In this document: positions 34,606 to 43,535 of the stretch, piece by piece | Position numbering within the stretch: the stretch's first letter is position 1 | Layout: each line of letters opens with the position of its first letter | Assembly (NCBI GenBank): GCA_012841145.1 | Contig: DUVH01000011.1 | Span: 1 to 64,000, forward strand | Length of the DNA stretch: 64,000 bases | From: Clostridiaceae bacterium | Lineage (GTDB): Bacteria; Bacillota; Clostridia; Saccharofermentanales; DTU023 | Reading direction: 5' to 3' | Notes under the pieces: model-generated | The model's input: only the letters and a program-made list of their open reading frames with translations | Database searches by the model: none | Told to the model about the DNA's origin: nothing | Made by a program: the position numbers and the translations under genes

Positions 34606-35793
34606 ATGAAAAAATTTTTTGCAATTTTGCTCGTCGCTCTGATGGTATTTACTGTCGTCGCATGCGACAAAAAACCGGTCGAACCCGGCACGTCAGGCAG
34701 TGAAACAGCAGATCCCGGCACCGAACCCGGCGGCGATCCCGGCGGTGATCCCGGCGGAGAACCCGATCCGGAAAAGAAGGTCTACAGCGTTGTTCATTTG
34801 GTCAACGGGAACCTCGGAGATAAATCGTTCTTCGACTCTGCCAATACGGGTCTTACCCAATTGGAGGCGGACGGACGCATTACGCTGAAGACGATTGAGA
34901 TGGGCGGAACGGATGCCGACCAGCCGAAATGGCAGGAGACCCTGAATGAGGTCGCCGAGAGCCAGCTGTACGATCTCGTTGTTTGCGGCACGTACCAGAT
35001 GCCCGACTACCTGAAAGAGACGGCGACGGCTTACCCCGATCAGAAGTTCCTCATCTACGACGACACGACGTACGTCGGCGAAAACGAGAACGTTGTCAAT
35101 GTCAGCTACAGGCAGAACGACATGGGCTACCTGATCGGTGTCTACGCGGCGGCTATGACAACGAAAACGGACATTGACAAAATCAACCCCGAGAAAGTCG
35201 TCGGATTTATCGGCGGCGTCGACAGCCCCGTCATCAACGACTTCCTGTACGGATTCCTGACGGGCGTCCAGGCGACAGATCCTGAAGTTAAGGTAGACAC
35301 GCGCTACGTCAACAGCTACGTTGATACGGCGACGGCGAAAGAGATGGGTCTCGCGATGATCAACGATAACAACGTCGACATCATCTGGGGCGTTGCGGGC
35401 CTGTCAGGCAACGGCGGAGCCGAGGCGGCGCTCGAGTCGGGTAAAGCCTGGTTCATCGGCGTCGACTCCGATCAGGAGCTCACACTTTCCGCCGAGCTTG
35501 CGGCGATCACGCTGACATCGGGACTCAAGAACATCGGACAATCACTCATCTGGGTCTTTGATGAGTGGGATGCCGGCCGCACCTATTGGGGTACGGAAGT
35601 CAACCTCGGACTCGTCGAGGGCGGTGTAGGTTTCGTCTCGGATAAGAACTTCAAGAACATTGCACCACAAGATGTCCAAGATCTTGTTCTCGAAGCTGAA
35701 CAGGACGTTCGCGACAAAAAAGTTGAAGTTCCTTCGGCTATCGGCGACGACACGAACGGCGTCATCGTCATGCGTGATGAAATGCAGCCGTAA
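34606..35793 (+). CDS. BMP-family (PnrA-like) nucleoside-binding lipoprotein
   Basis: This 395-residue lipoprotein is the substrate-binding part of a nucleoside ABC importer. The signal peptide ends with the lipobox VVAC (Cys21), followed by a Gly/Pro/Asp/Glu-rich linker of about 35 residues made of near-repeats (GGDPGGDPGG). The mature domain has the family's LGDKSFFDSANTG start, a QMPDYL segment, FIGGVDSPVINDF and GVDSDQELTL motifs. AAGGAG precedes the ATG. A stem-loop at 35842-35867 separates it from the ATPase gene and may allow higher levels of this protein than of the transporter. Confidence 0.92.
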   Translation: MKKFFAILLVALMVFTVVACDKKPVEPGTSGSETADPGTEPGGDPGGDPGGEPDPEKKVYSVVHLVNGNLGDKSFFDSANTGLTQLEADGRITLKTIEMGGTDADQPKWQETLNEVAESQLYDLVVCGTYQMPDYLKETATAYPDQKFLIYDDTTYVGENENVVNVSYRQNDMGYLIGVYAAAMTTKTDIDKINPEKVVGFIGGVDSPVINDFLYGFLTGVQATDPEVKVDTRYVNSYVDTATAKEMGLAMINDNNVDIIWGVAGLSGNGGAEAALESGKAWFIGVDSDQELTLSAELAAITLTSGLKNIGQSLIWVFDEWDAGRTYWGTEVNLGLVEGGVGFVSDKNFKNIAPQDVQDLVLEAEQDVRDKKVEVPSAIGDDTNGVIVMRDEMQP

Positions 35794-35841
35794 GCGCGAC
35801 TTATTTTATCCGTTGAATATGGTGATACCTGAGTGAAATGA

Positions 35842-35867
35842 AGGGGGATCTGCTTGCGGATCCCCCT
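35842..35867 (+). terminator. Intercistronic stem-loop between binding-protein and ATPase genes
   Basis: AGGGGGATC (35842-35850) pairs perfectly with GATCCCCCT (35859-35867) around an eight-base loop. No T-run follows directly, though TTTT occurs at 35874-35877. It is probably an attenuator or mRNA-stabilising hairpin in the transport operon. Confidence 0.65.
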
Positions 35868-35919
35868 AATGTGTTTTGGGCGACTCGTATGGAGTTGCGG
35901 AGACAGGAGAGCGAAACGC

Positions 35920-37482
35920 ATGGAAGCAGTACATGAACTTGTCGTTCGCATGGAAAAGATCACCAAGATCTATCCGAACGGCATCGCAGCGAATCGCGAT
36001 GTCGATTTCTCCGTTAGAAAAGGTGAAATTCATGCTCTCATCGGAGAGAACGGAGCAGGGAAATCAACTCTGATGAAAATCCTTTTCGGACTGGAGCAGC
36101 CGACAGACGGTGCGATTTATCTGAACGATGAGCGGGTTAACCTTTCATCGCCTCTCGAGGCGATCAGCAAAGGTATAGGCATGGTGCATCAGCACTTTAT
36201 GCTCGTTCCGAGTTTGACGGTCGCCGAGAATATCGTTCTCGGTATGGCGCCAAAAAAAGGCGGGCTCTTTATAGACTATAAGGAGGCCGTCCGTTTAACG
36301 CGCGAATACTCGGAAAAATATAACTTATTTGTAGAACCCGACGCGCGCGTTGCCGATATCGCCGTCGGTATGAAGCAGAAAGTCGAGATCTTGAAAGCTC
36401 TCGTTCGCGGTGCACATGTTTTAATTCTCGACGAACCGACTGCCGTTTTGACGACGCAGGAGACGGTTGAATTATTTCAGGAATTAAAAAACCTTAGAGA
36501 GCAGGGTTTTACGATTATCTTTATTTCGCACAAACTGAAAGAGATCAAAGAGCTGACCGACCGCATCACGATCATGCGCGCGGGACGCTCGGTCGGCGTC
36601 TATGATACGGATTCGATCACAGAGCAGGAAATTTCAAGATTGATGGTCGGTCGCGATGTCGTGCTCAAAATGGATAAACCGGAAGCTGTTCCCGGTGAGC
36701 ACGTCCTGCGCGTCGAAGATTTGCATTACGTCAACGAGTGGGGCAAAAAGATGCTCGATGGCGTCTCTTTTTCTGTCCGTCAAGGTGAAATCGTAGGTAT
36801 AGCCGGCGTAGAGGGAAATGGCCAGCGCGAACTTGTCGATATTCTCTTTGGCTTGAAATTGCCTGATTCCGGCGATGCGACGGTCGACGGTCAGTCTCTG
36901 ATCGGTCTGCCGCAGGCACAGATAAGAACGCTCGGCGTCTCGTACGTTCCTGAAGACCGCATGACATTCGGTATCGCTCAGACTGCGAATATTCAGGAGA
37001 ACATGGTCTCAGACCGTTACAGGCAAAAGAAATTCAACAAAGGGCCGCTCTTCAAAATGAAGTCGCTGAACGATGAGAGTGACCGTCTCATCGTGGATTA
37101 CGCCGTGCTCTGCAAATCGCGCGCCCAAGAGGTCGGAATGCTCTCAGGAGGCAATATCCAGAAGGTCGTCGTCGCGCGCGAGTTCTCCAGTGACCCGATC
37201 CTTATCATCGCCGACCAGCCGACGCGCGGCATTGATGTAGGCGCGACGGAATTAATCAGAAACAGACTCGTCGATCTGTCACGCGCAGGGGCGGCCGTAC
37301 TTCTCGTATCGGCCGATTTGAATGAAGTTATGGAATTATCGGACAATCTCATCGTCATGTACAATGGCCAAATTGCCGGTTACTTCGATGACGGGCAGTG
37401 GGACGATTTGATGATGGGTGAGTATATGCTCGGACTGAAACGTCAGAGCGACGATGAGATCAGGAGGGCATGCCATGCGTGA
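35920..37482 (+). CDS. Nucleoside ABC transporter ATPase, two ABC domains
   Basis: The 520-residue cytoplasmic protein contains two fused ABC ATPase domains, as is usual for the sugar/nucleoside class. The first has Walker A GENGAGKST and Walker B VLILDEPT; its signature region is degenerate (IAVGMKQKVEIL). The second has a changed Walker A (GVEGNGQREL), signature LSGGNIQKVV and Walker B LIIADQPT. In this class the second site is often less active. The ATG at 35920 is chosen after AGGAG; an earlier in-frame ATG at 35854 falls inside the stem-loop region. It overlaps the first permease gene by eight bases. Confidence 0.94.
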   Translation: MEAVHELVVRMEKITKIYPNGIAANRDVDFSVRKGEIHALIGENGAGKSTLMKILFGLEQPTDGAIYLNDERVNLSSPLEAISKGIGMVHQHFMLVPSLTVAENIVLGMAPKKGGLFIDYKEAVRLTREYSEKYNLFVEPDARVADIAVGMKQKVEILKALVRGAHVLILDEPTAVLTTQETVELFQELKNLREQGFTIIFISHKLKEIKELTDRITIMRAGRSVGVYDTDSITEQEISRLMVGRDVVLKMDKPEAVPGEHVLRVEDLHYVNEWGKKMLDGVSFSVRQGEIVGIAGVEGNGQRELVDILFGLKLPDSGDATVDGQSLIGLPQAQIRTLGVSYVPEDRMTFGIAQTANIQENMVSDRYRQKKFNKGPLFKMKSLNDESDRLIVDYAVLCKSRAQEVGMLSGGNIQKVVVAREFSSDPILIIADQPTRGIDVGATELIRNRLVDLSRAGAAVLLVSADLNEVMELSDNLIVMYNGQIAGYFDDGQWDDLMMGEYMLGLKRQSDDEIRRACHA

Positions 37483-38596
37483 CAAAAGGATGGTTCTCTT
37501 CGGCTTCGTGCGCGGAGCCGCGGCGATCGCGCTTGCGCTCGCTGTCGGAGCGATTTTTATCTTTCTCAGTTCGGATGAGCCGTTTACGGCATTGCGCTAC
37601 TTGTTGATCGGGCCGTTTGTCAGCTATCATGGCGGTGTCACAGCTTTCAACACGCAGAACTTCTACCAAGTTCTCGCAGCCATGATTCCGACTATTTTTA
37701 CCGGACTCGCCGTTTGCGTCATGTTCTCCGCCAACCAGTTCAACCTGGCGGCTGAGAGCTGTGTGCTCGTGGGCGGATTTGTCGGGTCGCTCATCGGCAT
37801 CTACGTCAACATGACAACGGGCTGGCACGCCGTCGTTTGCGTGCTCGTGGCGTCCGTCGTCTGCGGTCTGATTATGCTGATACCCTCCGTGCTCAAGGTA
37901 AAGTTGGGAGCGAGCGAGATGGTGACGAGCCTCATGCTTAACTTCGTGTTGTTGTACATTGTGCTCCACTTTCTCAATTACCATTTCGCCGATCGCTCAA
38001 AAGGCGCGACGATGACGTTCCCGTTCTTGGAATCGGCGAAAATTCCTTCGATCGTTCCGGGCAACAGCAAATTGACATGGGGCTTTGTCATCGCGATCAT
38101 CGTTTCTTTGCTCGTCTGGATCTTCATGTACCGGACGCGCTGGGGCTACGCGATCAGGATGATCGGAATCAATGAATCGTTCTCGCTCTATTCGGGCATG
38201 AATGTCGGCGGAACGATTATTCTTTCCTCCGTGATCGGCGGTCTTTTATCGGGAATGGGCGGAAGCCTTGAGGTTCTCGGCCGCTACAACACGTTCGTGT
38301 GGCGGGAGCTGCCGGGCTACGGCTGGACGGGCGTGACAATTGCGATATTGGCGAAAAACAACCCCGGCGCCGTGCCGCTCGCGGCGTTCTTTCTGGCGTA
38401 CCTGAACAAGGGATGTCAATTGATGTCGACACACAGTGATGTCCCGAGCGAGATGATCGATATTATTCAGGCGGCCATCTTCCTCTTCTTCGCGGCGGAG
38501 CAGTTCCTGTCCGGTTTCAGGCAGAAGCTTGTTGTCAAGACAACGCGCGAGGAATTGATGAGAACAGAGTCGCTCACAGCGACGGAAGGAGAGTGA
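37475..38596 (+). CDS. Nucleoside ABC transporter permease 1
   Basis: This membrane protein of about 373 residues is one of the two permease subunits of the BMP-dependent nucleoside importer and has roughly nine or ten hydrophobic segments. Family features include NLAAESCVLVGGFVG and GASEMVTSLMLNF, and IGINESFSLYSGMNVG before a glycine-rich GGLLSGMGGSLEVLG loop that contacts the ATPase. The ATG at 37475 follows AGGAGG by seven bases, so it is preferred to 37454. It starts inside the ATPase gene and ends five bases before the second permease. Confidence 0.92.
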   Translation: MRDKRMVLFGFVRGAAAIALALAVGAIFIFLSSDEPFTALRYLLIGPFVSYHGGVTAFNTQNFYQVLAAMIPTIFTGLAVCVMFSANQFNLAAESCVLVGGFVGSLIGIYVNMTTGWHAVVCVLVASVVCGLIMLIPSVLKVKLGASEMVTSLMLNFVLLYIVLHFLNYHFADRSKGATMTFPFLESAKIPSIVPGNSKLTWGFVIAIIVSLLVWIFMYRTRWGYAIRMIGINESFSLYSGMNVGGTIILSSVIGGLLSGMGGSLEVLGRYNTFVWRELPGYGWTGVTIAILAKNNPGAVPLAAFFLAYLNKGCQLMSTHSDVPSEMIDIIQAAIFLFFAAEQFLSGFRQKLVVKTTREELMRTESLTATEGE

Positions 38597-38600
38597 GTCC

Positions 38601-39554
38601 ATGTTTGAGCAATTAATTCAATCTATTTTTCAAGCAGATTTTCTGTTCATCATTATCAGGATCACGGCTCCCATTCTCTTCGCCGCTCTGGCGGCCGTCA
38701 TCTCGGAGAAGGCCGGCGTCGCCAACATCGGTCTCGAGGGAATGATGATGATTACCGCTCTGTTCGGTTTCCTGTTTGCTTATTGGACGCAGAGCTGGAT
38801 CATCGGCGTTCTCGGCGCGATGTTTGTAGGTATTTTGTTAGGTCTTATGATGGGGTTCTTTTCATTCAAGCTGAAGACGGACATTATCCTCTCCGGTATT
38901 GCCGTCAACATGCTGGGAGCGGGCGGGACGATCTTTTTACTCAATATGTTTACCGGACTTCGCGGTAATACGGGTGCGCTCGTGTCCCCGAACATTCTGA
39001 TCCCCACGATCGATATCCCGCTTATTGACAAAATACCCATTCTCGGCGAGATCCTATCGGGACACGCCATCCTGACTTATCTGGCGTTTATATTCGTCTT
39101 TCTGATGCGTATTTTCCTTTATAGAACACCTCTCGGCCTCAAAATCCGCGCAGTCGGCGAGAATCCGAACGCCGCGTCGAGTGTCGGTGTCAGCGTGATT
39201 AAGATGAAGTATATCGCGATCGCCATGTCAGGAGCGCTTGCGGGTCTGGGCGGCGCGTTTATGTCGATGTATTACTCACAAGGCTGGAATCAGGGCATGG
39301 TTGCCGGACGGGGCTTCATCGCGCTCGCCGCTCAAGCGATGGGAAGAGGTGAACCTGTAGGCGCTATGTTCTCATCTCTTCTTTTTGGTTTGGCACAGGC
39401 GATGAAGACAAAAGTCTCCGGGTTGCGCGGGATGGCAAGCTACAACTACCTGATCGAGATGATCCCTTACGTCGTGACGATTGTCGGACTCGTTTTCTAC
39501 GCGATGAGCATTAAGCGGAAAGCTCGAAAGCACCAGCTGCGTCCGATTAAATAA
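38601..39554 (+). CDS. Nucleoside ABC transporter permease 2
   Basis: The 317-residue second permease has about eight to ten transmembrane segments. EKAGVANIGLEGMM near the N-terminus and the AVGENPNAASSVGV...GALAGLGGAFMSM region are characteristic of the branched-chain-amino-acid/ribose/nucleoside permease superfamily. GGAGAG precedes the ATG. It is followed after 23 bases by two nucleoside hydrolase genes, which fits nucleosides as transported substrates. Confidence 0.93.
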   Translation: MFEQLIQSIFQADFLFIIIRITAPILFAALAAVISEKAGVANIGLEGMMMITALFGFLFAYWTQSWIIGVLGAMFVGILLGLMMGFFSFKLKTDIILSGIAVNMLGAGGTIFLLNMFTGLRGNTGALVSPNILIPTIDIPLIDKIPILGEILSGHAILTYLAFIFVFLMRIFLYRTPLGLKIRAVGENPNAASSVGVSVIKMKYIAIAMSGALAGLGGAFMSMYYSQGWNQGMVAGRGFIALAAQAMGRGEPVGAMFSSLLFGLAQAMKTKVSGLRGMASYNYLIEMIPYVVTIVGLVFYAMSIKRKARKHQLRPIK

Positions 39555-39577
39555 AACCTTGAAGACGGAGCAATAAG

Positions 39578-40522
39578 ATGAAGAAAATACCAGTGATTCT
39601 TGACGGCGATCCCGGTCATGATGACGCGATCGCATGGGTTCTTGCGAATTCTCGACCGGAACTCGATATTCTTGCCGTCACAACGGTAGGCGGCAACCAG
39701 ACGCTTGCAAAGACGACGTACAACGCCGGTCGTATCTTGTCTTTGATCGGCTTGAACGTTCCGCTTGCGGGGGGACGCTCTAAACCTTTGCTCGCCGACC
39801 TGATCGTCGCGCCCGGTGTTCACGGCGTTACGGGGCTCGATGGACCCGAGCTGCCGGAGCCTGCGCGCGATGTCGTCGAGGAGGAAGCCGTTGAACTGAT
39901 GGCTCGCCTTCTGGAGAAGAGTGATGTGCCGATTGTTCTTGTTCCCACCGGGCCGTTGACGAATATCGCTTCGCTCTTGTTGCTGCGTCCCGATTTGAAA
40001 GAAAAGATTGATCATATCTACATGATGGGCGGCGGCATCACGAAAGGTAATTGGACAGCCGCCGCGGAGTTCAACATTCTCGTCGACCCCGAAGCGGCTG
40101 ATATCGTCTTTCGTTCAGGAGTGCCGGTTACTATGGCGGGACTCGATGTAACGGAACAGGCGCTCGTCCGCCCGGAGGACATCGAACGCATCAATTCGGT
40201 AGGAAATGATGTGGCGCGAATTGTCGCCGGCTGGCTCGAGTTTTTCTATCAATTTCATCAGCCGTTAGGTTATGAAGGCGCCCCCGTACACGATGCGGTG
40301 GCGATCGTGGCGATGGTGCGTCCCGAGCTTTTGAAGATGCGGGAGATGTACGTGGAAGTCGAGCTTCAGGGTGACTACACGCGCGGCGCGACGGTAGGTG
40401 ATTACTATGGGCTTCTCGGGCAGAAACCGAACGCGACGTGTATCATGGATATTGACCGCGAGGCGTTCATTGAACTTCTGATCGAGTCGGTCGCATCGTA
40501 CGGGGAAGGAGCAGCAAAATGA
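39578..40522 (+). CDS. Nucleoside hydrolase 1 (inosine-uridine-preferring type)
   Basis: The 314-residue enzyme cleaves the N-glycosidic bond of ribonucleosides to give ribose and free base. The N-terminal Asp cluster DGDPGHDDA binds the catalytic Ca2+; VTTVGGNQT, GVHGVTGLDGPELPEP, VPTGPLTNIA and MGGGITKGNWTAAAEFNILVDPEAA follow in family order, and the C-terminal His in VHDAVA is present. It overlaps the next hydrolase gene by four bases. With the importer upstream it forms a nucleoside salvage or catabolic unit. Exact base preference cannot be read. Confidence 0.94.
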   Translation: MKKIPVILDGDPGHDDAIAWVLANSRPELDILAVTTVGGNQTLAKTTYNAGRILSLIGLNVPLAGGRSKPLLADLIVAPGVHGVTGLDGPELPEPARDVVEEEAVELMARLLEKSDVPIVLVPTGPLTNIASLLLLRPDLKEKIDHIYMMGGGITKGNWTAAAEFNILVDPEAADIVFRSGVPVTMAGLDVTEQALVRPEDIERINSVGNDVARIVAGWLEFFYQFHQPLGYEGAPVHDAVAIVAMVRPELLKMREMYVEVELQGDYTRGATVGDYYGLLGQKPNATCIMDIDREAFIELLIESVASYGEGAAK

Positions 40523-41451
40523 AGAAAATACCTGTCTGGTTTGATTGCGACACAGGTGTCGATGATGCCATCGCGCTTATTCTCCTGAGTCAACTCGAAT
40601 TATTTGAAGTCGTCGGCGTTTCAACAGTTGCCGGCAACGTCGACCTCGATAAAACGACAGCCAATACGCTTCGAGTGCTCGATCTCTGCCACGCTCCGTA
40701 CCCCGTCTTTCGCGGCGCGGCGCAGCCAATGATGCGCTCGCAGATCTCAGCGTCTTATGTCCACGGCGCCGACGGCCTCGGCGGCGTGATGCTGCCGGAA
40801 TCGGATCGGAAGCCGGAATCCATTCCCGCATGGGATGCGCTCTATCAGGCAGCCGTAAAATATGCGGGCGAGCTCGTCCTGATTGCCGTCGGTCCGATGA
40901 CGAACATCGGATTGACGCTCACGAAGTACAAAGATTTTCCCGGACTCATTAAGAGAATCGTCATTATGGGCGGCGCAGCCGTCGGCGGCAACGTGACGCC
41001 TTCCGCCGAGTTCAATATACTCGCCGATCCCGAGGCCGCCGCGATGCTTTTCGATTGCGGCGTGCAAGTTGAGATGTGCGGACTCGATATGACGATGAAG
41101 GCCTATCTCACACGGGAAGAGCTTGATGAATTGGGGTGTCTTGGGAGTCCGCAGGCGGCGTTTGCGCGCGACTGCCTCCAACGGGCGCTGAAATTCGGTG
41201 AATCGTATCAGCTGCCCGGAGTCGCTTTCCACGATCCCGCCGCCGTTTTGTACGCTGCTGACGACACGATGTTTGAAGCGTATCCTGCATGGGTTCGAGT
41301 CGAGACGAAAGGATCGAGTACGTACGGCAAGACCGTTACCGATCTCTACTCCGACAAAAAGTATGAAATGCGAGAGCATCTCGTTGTCGCCGACATCGAT
41401 CGCGATGCGTTCAAGGCGCGGCTGTTTGAGTTGTTCGCTCGTTTTAAATGA
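40519..41451 (+). CDS. Nucleoside hydrolase 2
   Basis: This 310-residue paralogue of the preceding enzyme has DCDTGVDDA at the N-terminus, STVAGNVDLDKTTANT, YVHGADGLGG, AVGPMTNIGLTL and MGGAAVGGNVTPSAEFNILADPEAA. The C-terminal FHDPAAVLY carries the active-site His. It differs from the first copy throughout its length, so the pair is not a recent duplication and probably covers different nucleosides. Its ATG overlaps the upstream stop in ATGA after GAAGGAG. Confidence 0.94.
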   Translation: MKKIPVWFDCDTGVDDAIALILLSQLELFEVVGVSTVAGNVDLDKTTANTLRVLDLCHAPYPVFRGAAQPMMRSQISASYVHGADGLGGVMLPESDRKPESIPAWDALYQAAVKYAGELVLIAVGPMTNIGLTLTKYKDFPGLIKRIVIMGGAAVGGNVTPSAEFNILADPEAAAMLFDCGVQVEMCGLDMTMKAYLTREELDELGCLGSPQAAFARDCLQRALKFGESYQLPGVAFHDPAAVLYAADDTMFEAYPAWVRVETKGSSTYGKTVTDLYSDKKYEMREHLVVADIDRDAFKARLFELFARFK

Positions 41452-41513
41452 TATCGGAACAATGGATCGGTTCGGTATAATAAACACGAGAAGTGATCAA
41501 GGGGGCGACCGCG

Positions 41514-42137
41514 ATGAGACGCCTTTCGGGAGTTTTGCGCATGACAAAAAATGTCTTATATATCGATTGTTGCATTCGAGGTGAAGAATCGCGTACGCGT
41601 CAATTGGGGGAGGCTTTCCTCTTCGGGTTGGCGATCCGCGAGACGTTTACGGTCGAGCGGCTGACGCTCATGGAAGAGCCGCTCATCCCTCTTGCGGGCG
41701 ATTTTTTTCTGCAGCGCGAACGTCTCCTTGAAAACGGGGAGTTGTCGCACCCGCGTTTTCGCTATGCGCATCAATTTGCTTCAGCCGATCGTATTGTGAT
41801 CGCGGCGCCATTCTGGGATTTGAGTGTGCCCGCTCTCCTCAAAATCTATATCGAAAACATCAGCGTTCAGGGAATTACGTTTGACGTCGACGAGGACATG
41901 GGACTCTTCGGGATCTGCCGTGCCGAGAAGATGTTTTTCCTGACGACGAGGGGAGGCGACTATCGTCAATCGCCGCTTGAGACAGGTATTCCGATGATGC
42001 GCAATCTCGCGACATTTTTCGGCATAAAGGAATTCGACTACGTGGCGGCCGACGGACTCGATCTTCTGATCGAACCGCCCGAAGTTATCTTGGGACGCGC
42101 CATCCGCGAAGCGCAGGATCGTGCTGTCGTCTGGTAA
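41514..42137 (+). CDS. Flavodoxin-fold NAD(P)H oxidoreductase (AzoR-like)
   Basis: The protein of about 207 residues belongs to the Flavodoxin_2/azoreductase family, FMN enzymes that reduce quinones or azo compounds with NAD(P)H. It shows the N-terminal VLYIDCCIRGEESRT phosphate-binding loop, APFWDLSVPALLKIYIENI and FLTTRGGDY, which contact FMN. The start could be ATG 41514 (AGGGGG eight bases upstream) or ATG 41541 (GGGAG); the second gives a length closer to the family start. TATAAT at 41476-41481 may be its -10 box. It is probably transcribed separately from the nucleoside genes. Confidence 0.82.
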   Translation: MRRLSGVLRMTKNVLYIDCCIRGEESRTRQLGEAFLFGLAIRETFTVERLTLMEEPLIPLAGDFFLQRERLLENGELSHPRFRYAHQFASADRIVIAAPFWDLSVPALLKIYIENISVQGITFDVDEDMGLFGICRAEKMFFLTTRGGDYRQSPLETGIPMMRNLATFFGIKEFDYVAADGLDLLIEPPEVILGRAIREAQDRAVVW

Positions 42138-42160
42138 GCGCCGGCACGGAAAATAAATGT

Positions 42161-42190
42161 TTGACACGCTCTCGCGCTTCGTGTTACTAT
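42161..42190 (+). promoter_or_regulatory. Promoter of the rpmG-secE-nusG operon
   Basis: TTGACA (42161-42166) and TACTAT (42185-42190) are 18 bases apart. The leader that follows holds CTTGTC/GACAAG outer arms (about 42199-42237) around a short AGAC/GTCT stem and nine T residues; this could be a weak attenuator. Confidence 0.8.
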
Positions 42191-42272
42191 ACATGATGCT
42201 TGTCAGACGCGGGAGTCTTTTTTTTTGCGCGGACAAGTTGTCTCGATACATGAAACAGCGGAGGGAACCACC

Positions 42273-42437
42273 ATGGCAAAACCGGGTGCACGAGAGAGAA
42301 TTACGCTTGCCTGTTCGGAATGTAAGCAGCGTAACTACAATACAAAAAAGAATAAGATGCATACGCCTGAAAAGTTGGAGCTGAACAAGTTTTGCAAGTT
42401 CTGCAATAAACATACAATTCATCGCGAAACGAAGTAA
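42273..42437 (+). CDS. rpmG: 50S ribosomal protein L33
   Basis: The 54-residue protein has the L33 pattern [17 protein letters not shown] and a second cysteine pair in FCKFCNKHT, giving the four-cysteine zinc-binding form. GGAGG at about 42260 precedes the ATG at 42273, which excludes an upstream ATG at 42225. Its place before secE and nusG is the usual one in Gram-positive bacteria. Confidence 0.95.
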   Translation: MAKPGARERITLACSECKQRNYNTKKNKMHTPEKLELNKFCKFCNKHTIHRETK

Positions 42438-42460
42438 CGCGTACTCACGGGAGTAATCTT

Positions 42461-42862
42461 ATGGCGAGCAAAAAGAGAAGAGGTGCGGCGACCCGCGACA
42501 GTAAGGGTGCGGCAGACCGCGACAAAAAAGGAACAAAACGCGCAGCAGCGAAAAAAGACGCTAAGCCGTCCATTTTTGCACGTCTGAAAAAATGGTTTGT
42601 GAACATCATCACAGAACTGAAACGCGTCATGTGGCCTGACAAAAAGAAACTGAAACAGAGCACGATGACGGTTTTGCTGATCATTGCGATTTCGACCGTT
42701 GTGATTCTTGTCTTCGATTCCGTGATTGCGTTTATCCTGCGCACGTCGGGCTTCTATTCGTCAAAACCAGCGACTCCTGAGACGACGGAACCTCCTGCGA
42801 TCGTAGAGACAACGGAACCCGCCGAGACAGGGGATACGACGAGCACCGGAGAAGAATCATGA
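42461..42862 (+). CDS. secE: Preprotein translocase subunit SecE with long tails
   Basis: The core at about residues 38-98 is SecE: an amphipathic helix with NIITELKRVMWPDKKKLKQST and a single transmembrane helix. At 133 residues it is about twice the usual Gram-positive length of 60-70. A Lys/Arg/Ala-rich N-terminal extension (residues 1-37, with a partial internal repeat of RGAATRDSK) and a Thr/Glu/Pro-rich C-terminal tail (about 99-133) account for the excess. It overlaps nusG by four bases. The tail would lie outside the membrane in the normal topology. Confidence 0.94.
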   Translation: MASKKRRGAATRDSKGAADRDKKGTKRAAAKKDAKPSIFARLKKWFVNIITELKRVMWPDKKKLKQSTMTVLLIIAISTVVILVFDSVIAFILRTSGFYSSKPATPETTEPPAIVETTEPAETGDTTSTGEES

Positions 42863-43407
42863 CGGAGACTTCTGATAAAAACAATCAAGAAGCGCTCTGG
42901 TACGTCATTCACACGTATTCGGGATACGAGAATCGCGTCAAGGCGACTCTTGAAATGATTATCGAGAACCGCGGACTTCAGGACATGATTCAGGAAGTCC
43001 TCGTTCCCGTCGAGACTGTTCTTGAGATCAAAGACGGCAAACGCCGTACGTTTGAACGGAAGATTTATCCCGGCTATGTCCTTGTCAAGATGATTTTGAC
43101 AGATGATATCTGGTACATCGTTCGCAATACGCGCGGTGTTACCGGTTTTGTCGGTCCGTCCAGCACGAACCCTGTGCCTCTGACCGACGATGAACTCGGT
43201 ATGATGGGACTCGATTCCGATTGGGAACCCGTCATGGATTACGAAGTAGGCGACGAAGTGCGCATCATCAACGGGCCTTTGGAAGGCTTCGACGGAAAAG
43301 TTGACGAGATCAACATTGATAAGAAGAAGGTTACCGTCACTGTGTCGATGTTCGGTCGTGAGACTCCCGTCGAACTGGAGTTGACACAGGTCATACGTCA
43401 GCCGTAA
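42859..43407 (+). CDS. nusG: Transcription termination/antitermination protein NusG
   Basis: The 182-residue protein has the NGN domain (WYVIHTYSGYENRVKATLE at the start, RKIYPGYVLVKM and the RNTRGVTGFVG loop), followed by a KOW domain (about 125-180, VRIINGPLEGFDGKVDEIN). NusG binds RNA polymerase and links it to Rho or the ribosome. It starts by a four-base overlap with secE and is followed by a 128-base leader before rplK. Confidence 0.97.
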   Translation: MTETSDKNNQEALWYVIHTYSGYENRVKATLEMIIENRGLQDMIQEVLVPVETVLEIKDGKRRTFERKIYPGYVLVKMILTDDIWYIVRNTRGVTGFVGPSSTNPVPLTDDELGMMGLDSDWEPVMDYEVGDEVRIINGPLEGFDGKVDEINIDKKKVTVTVSMFGRETPVELELTQVIRQP

Positions 43408-43535
43408 ACTATATCTTCGCCGTGAGAGGCGGAGGCGTGTCCTTTGCGACAATACGATGAGACGGCAGATATGATCTGCCTTGATCATAATAAAAATATC
43501 CTTTCGAGGATCAAAAAGAAATGGGAGGTGGCTGA
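43408..43535 (+). promoter_or_regulatory. rplK leader with hairpin
   Basis: The spacer between nusG and rplK contains GGCAGAT (43465-43471) paired with ATCTGCC (43475-43481) and an upstream CGCC/GGCG pair. In many bacteria the L11-L1 mRNA leader is bound by L1 for feedback control; that this one is so is inference. AT-rich sequence follows and GGGAGGTG precedes the rplK start. Confidence 0.4.

Noticed and set aside
42199..42237. Strong terminator in the rpmG leader
   Set aside because: The stem before the nine-T run has only four pairs, so I mention it only as a weak attenuator candidate.
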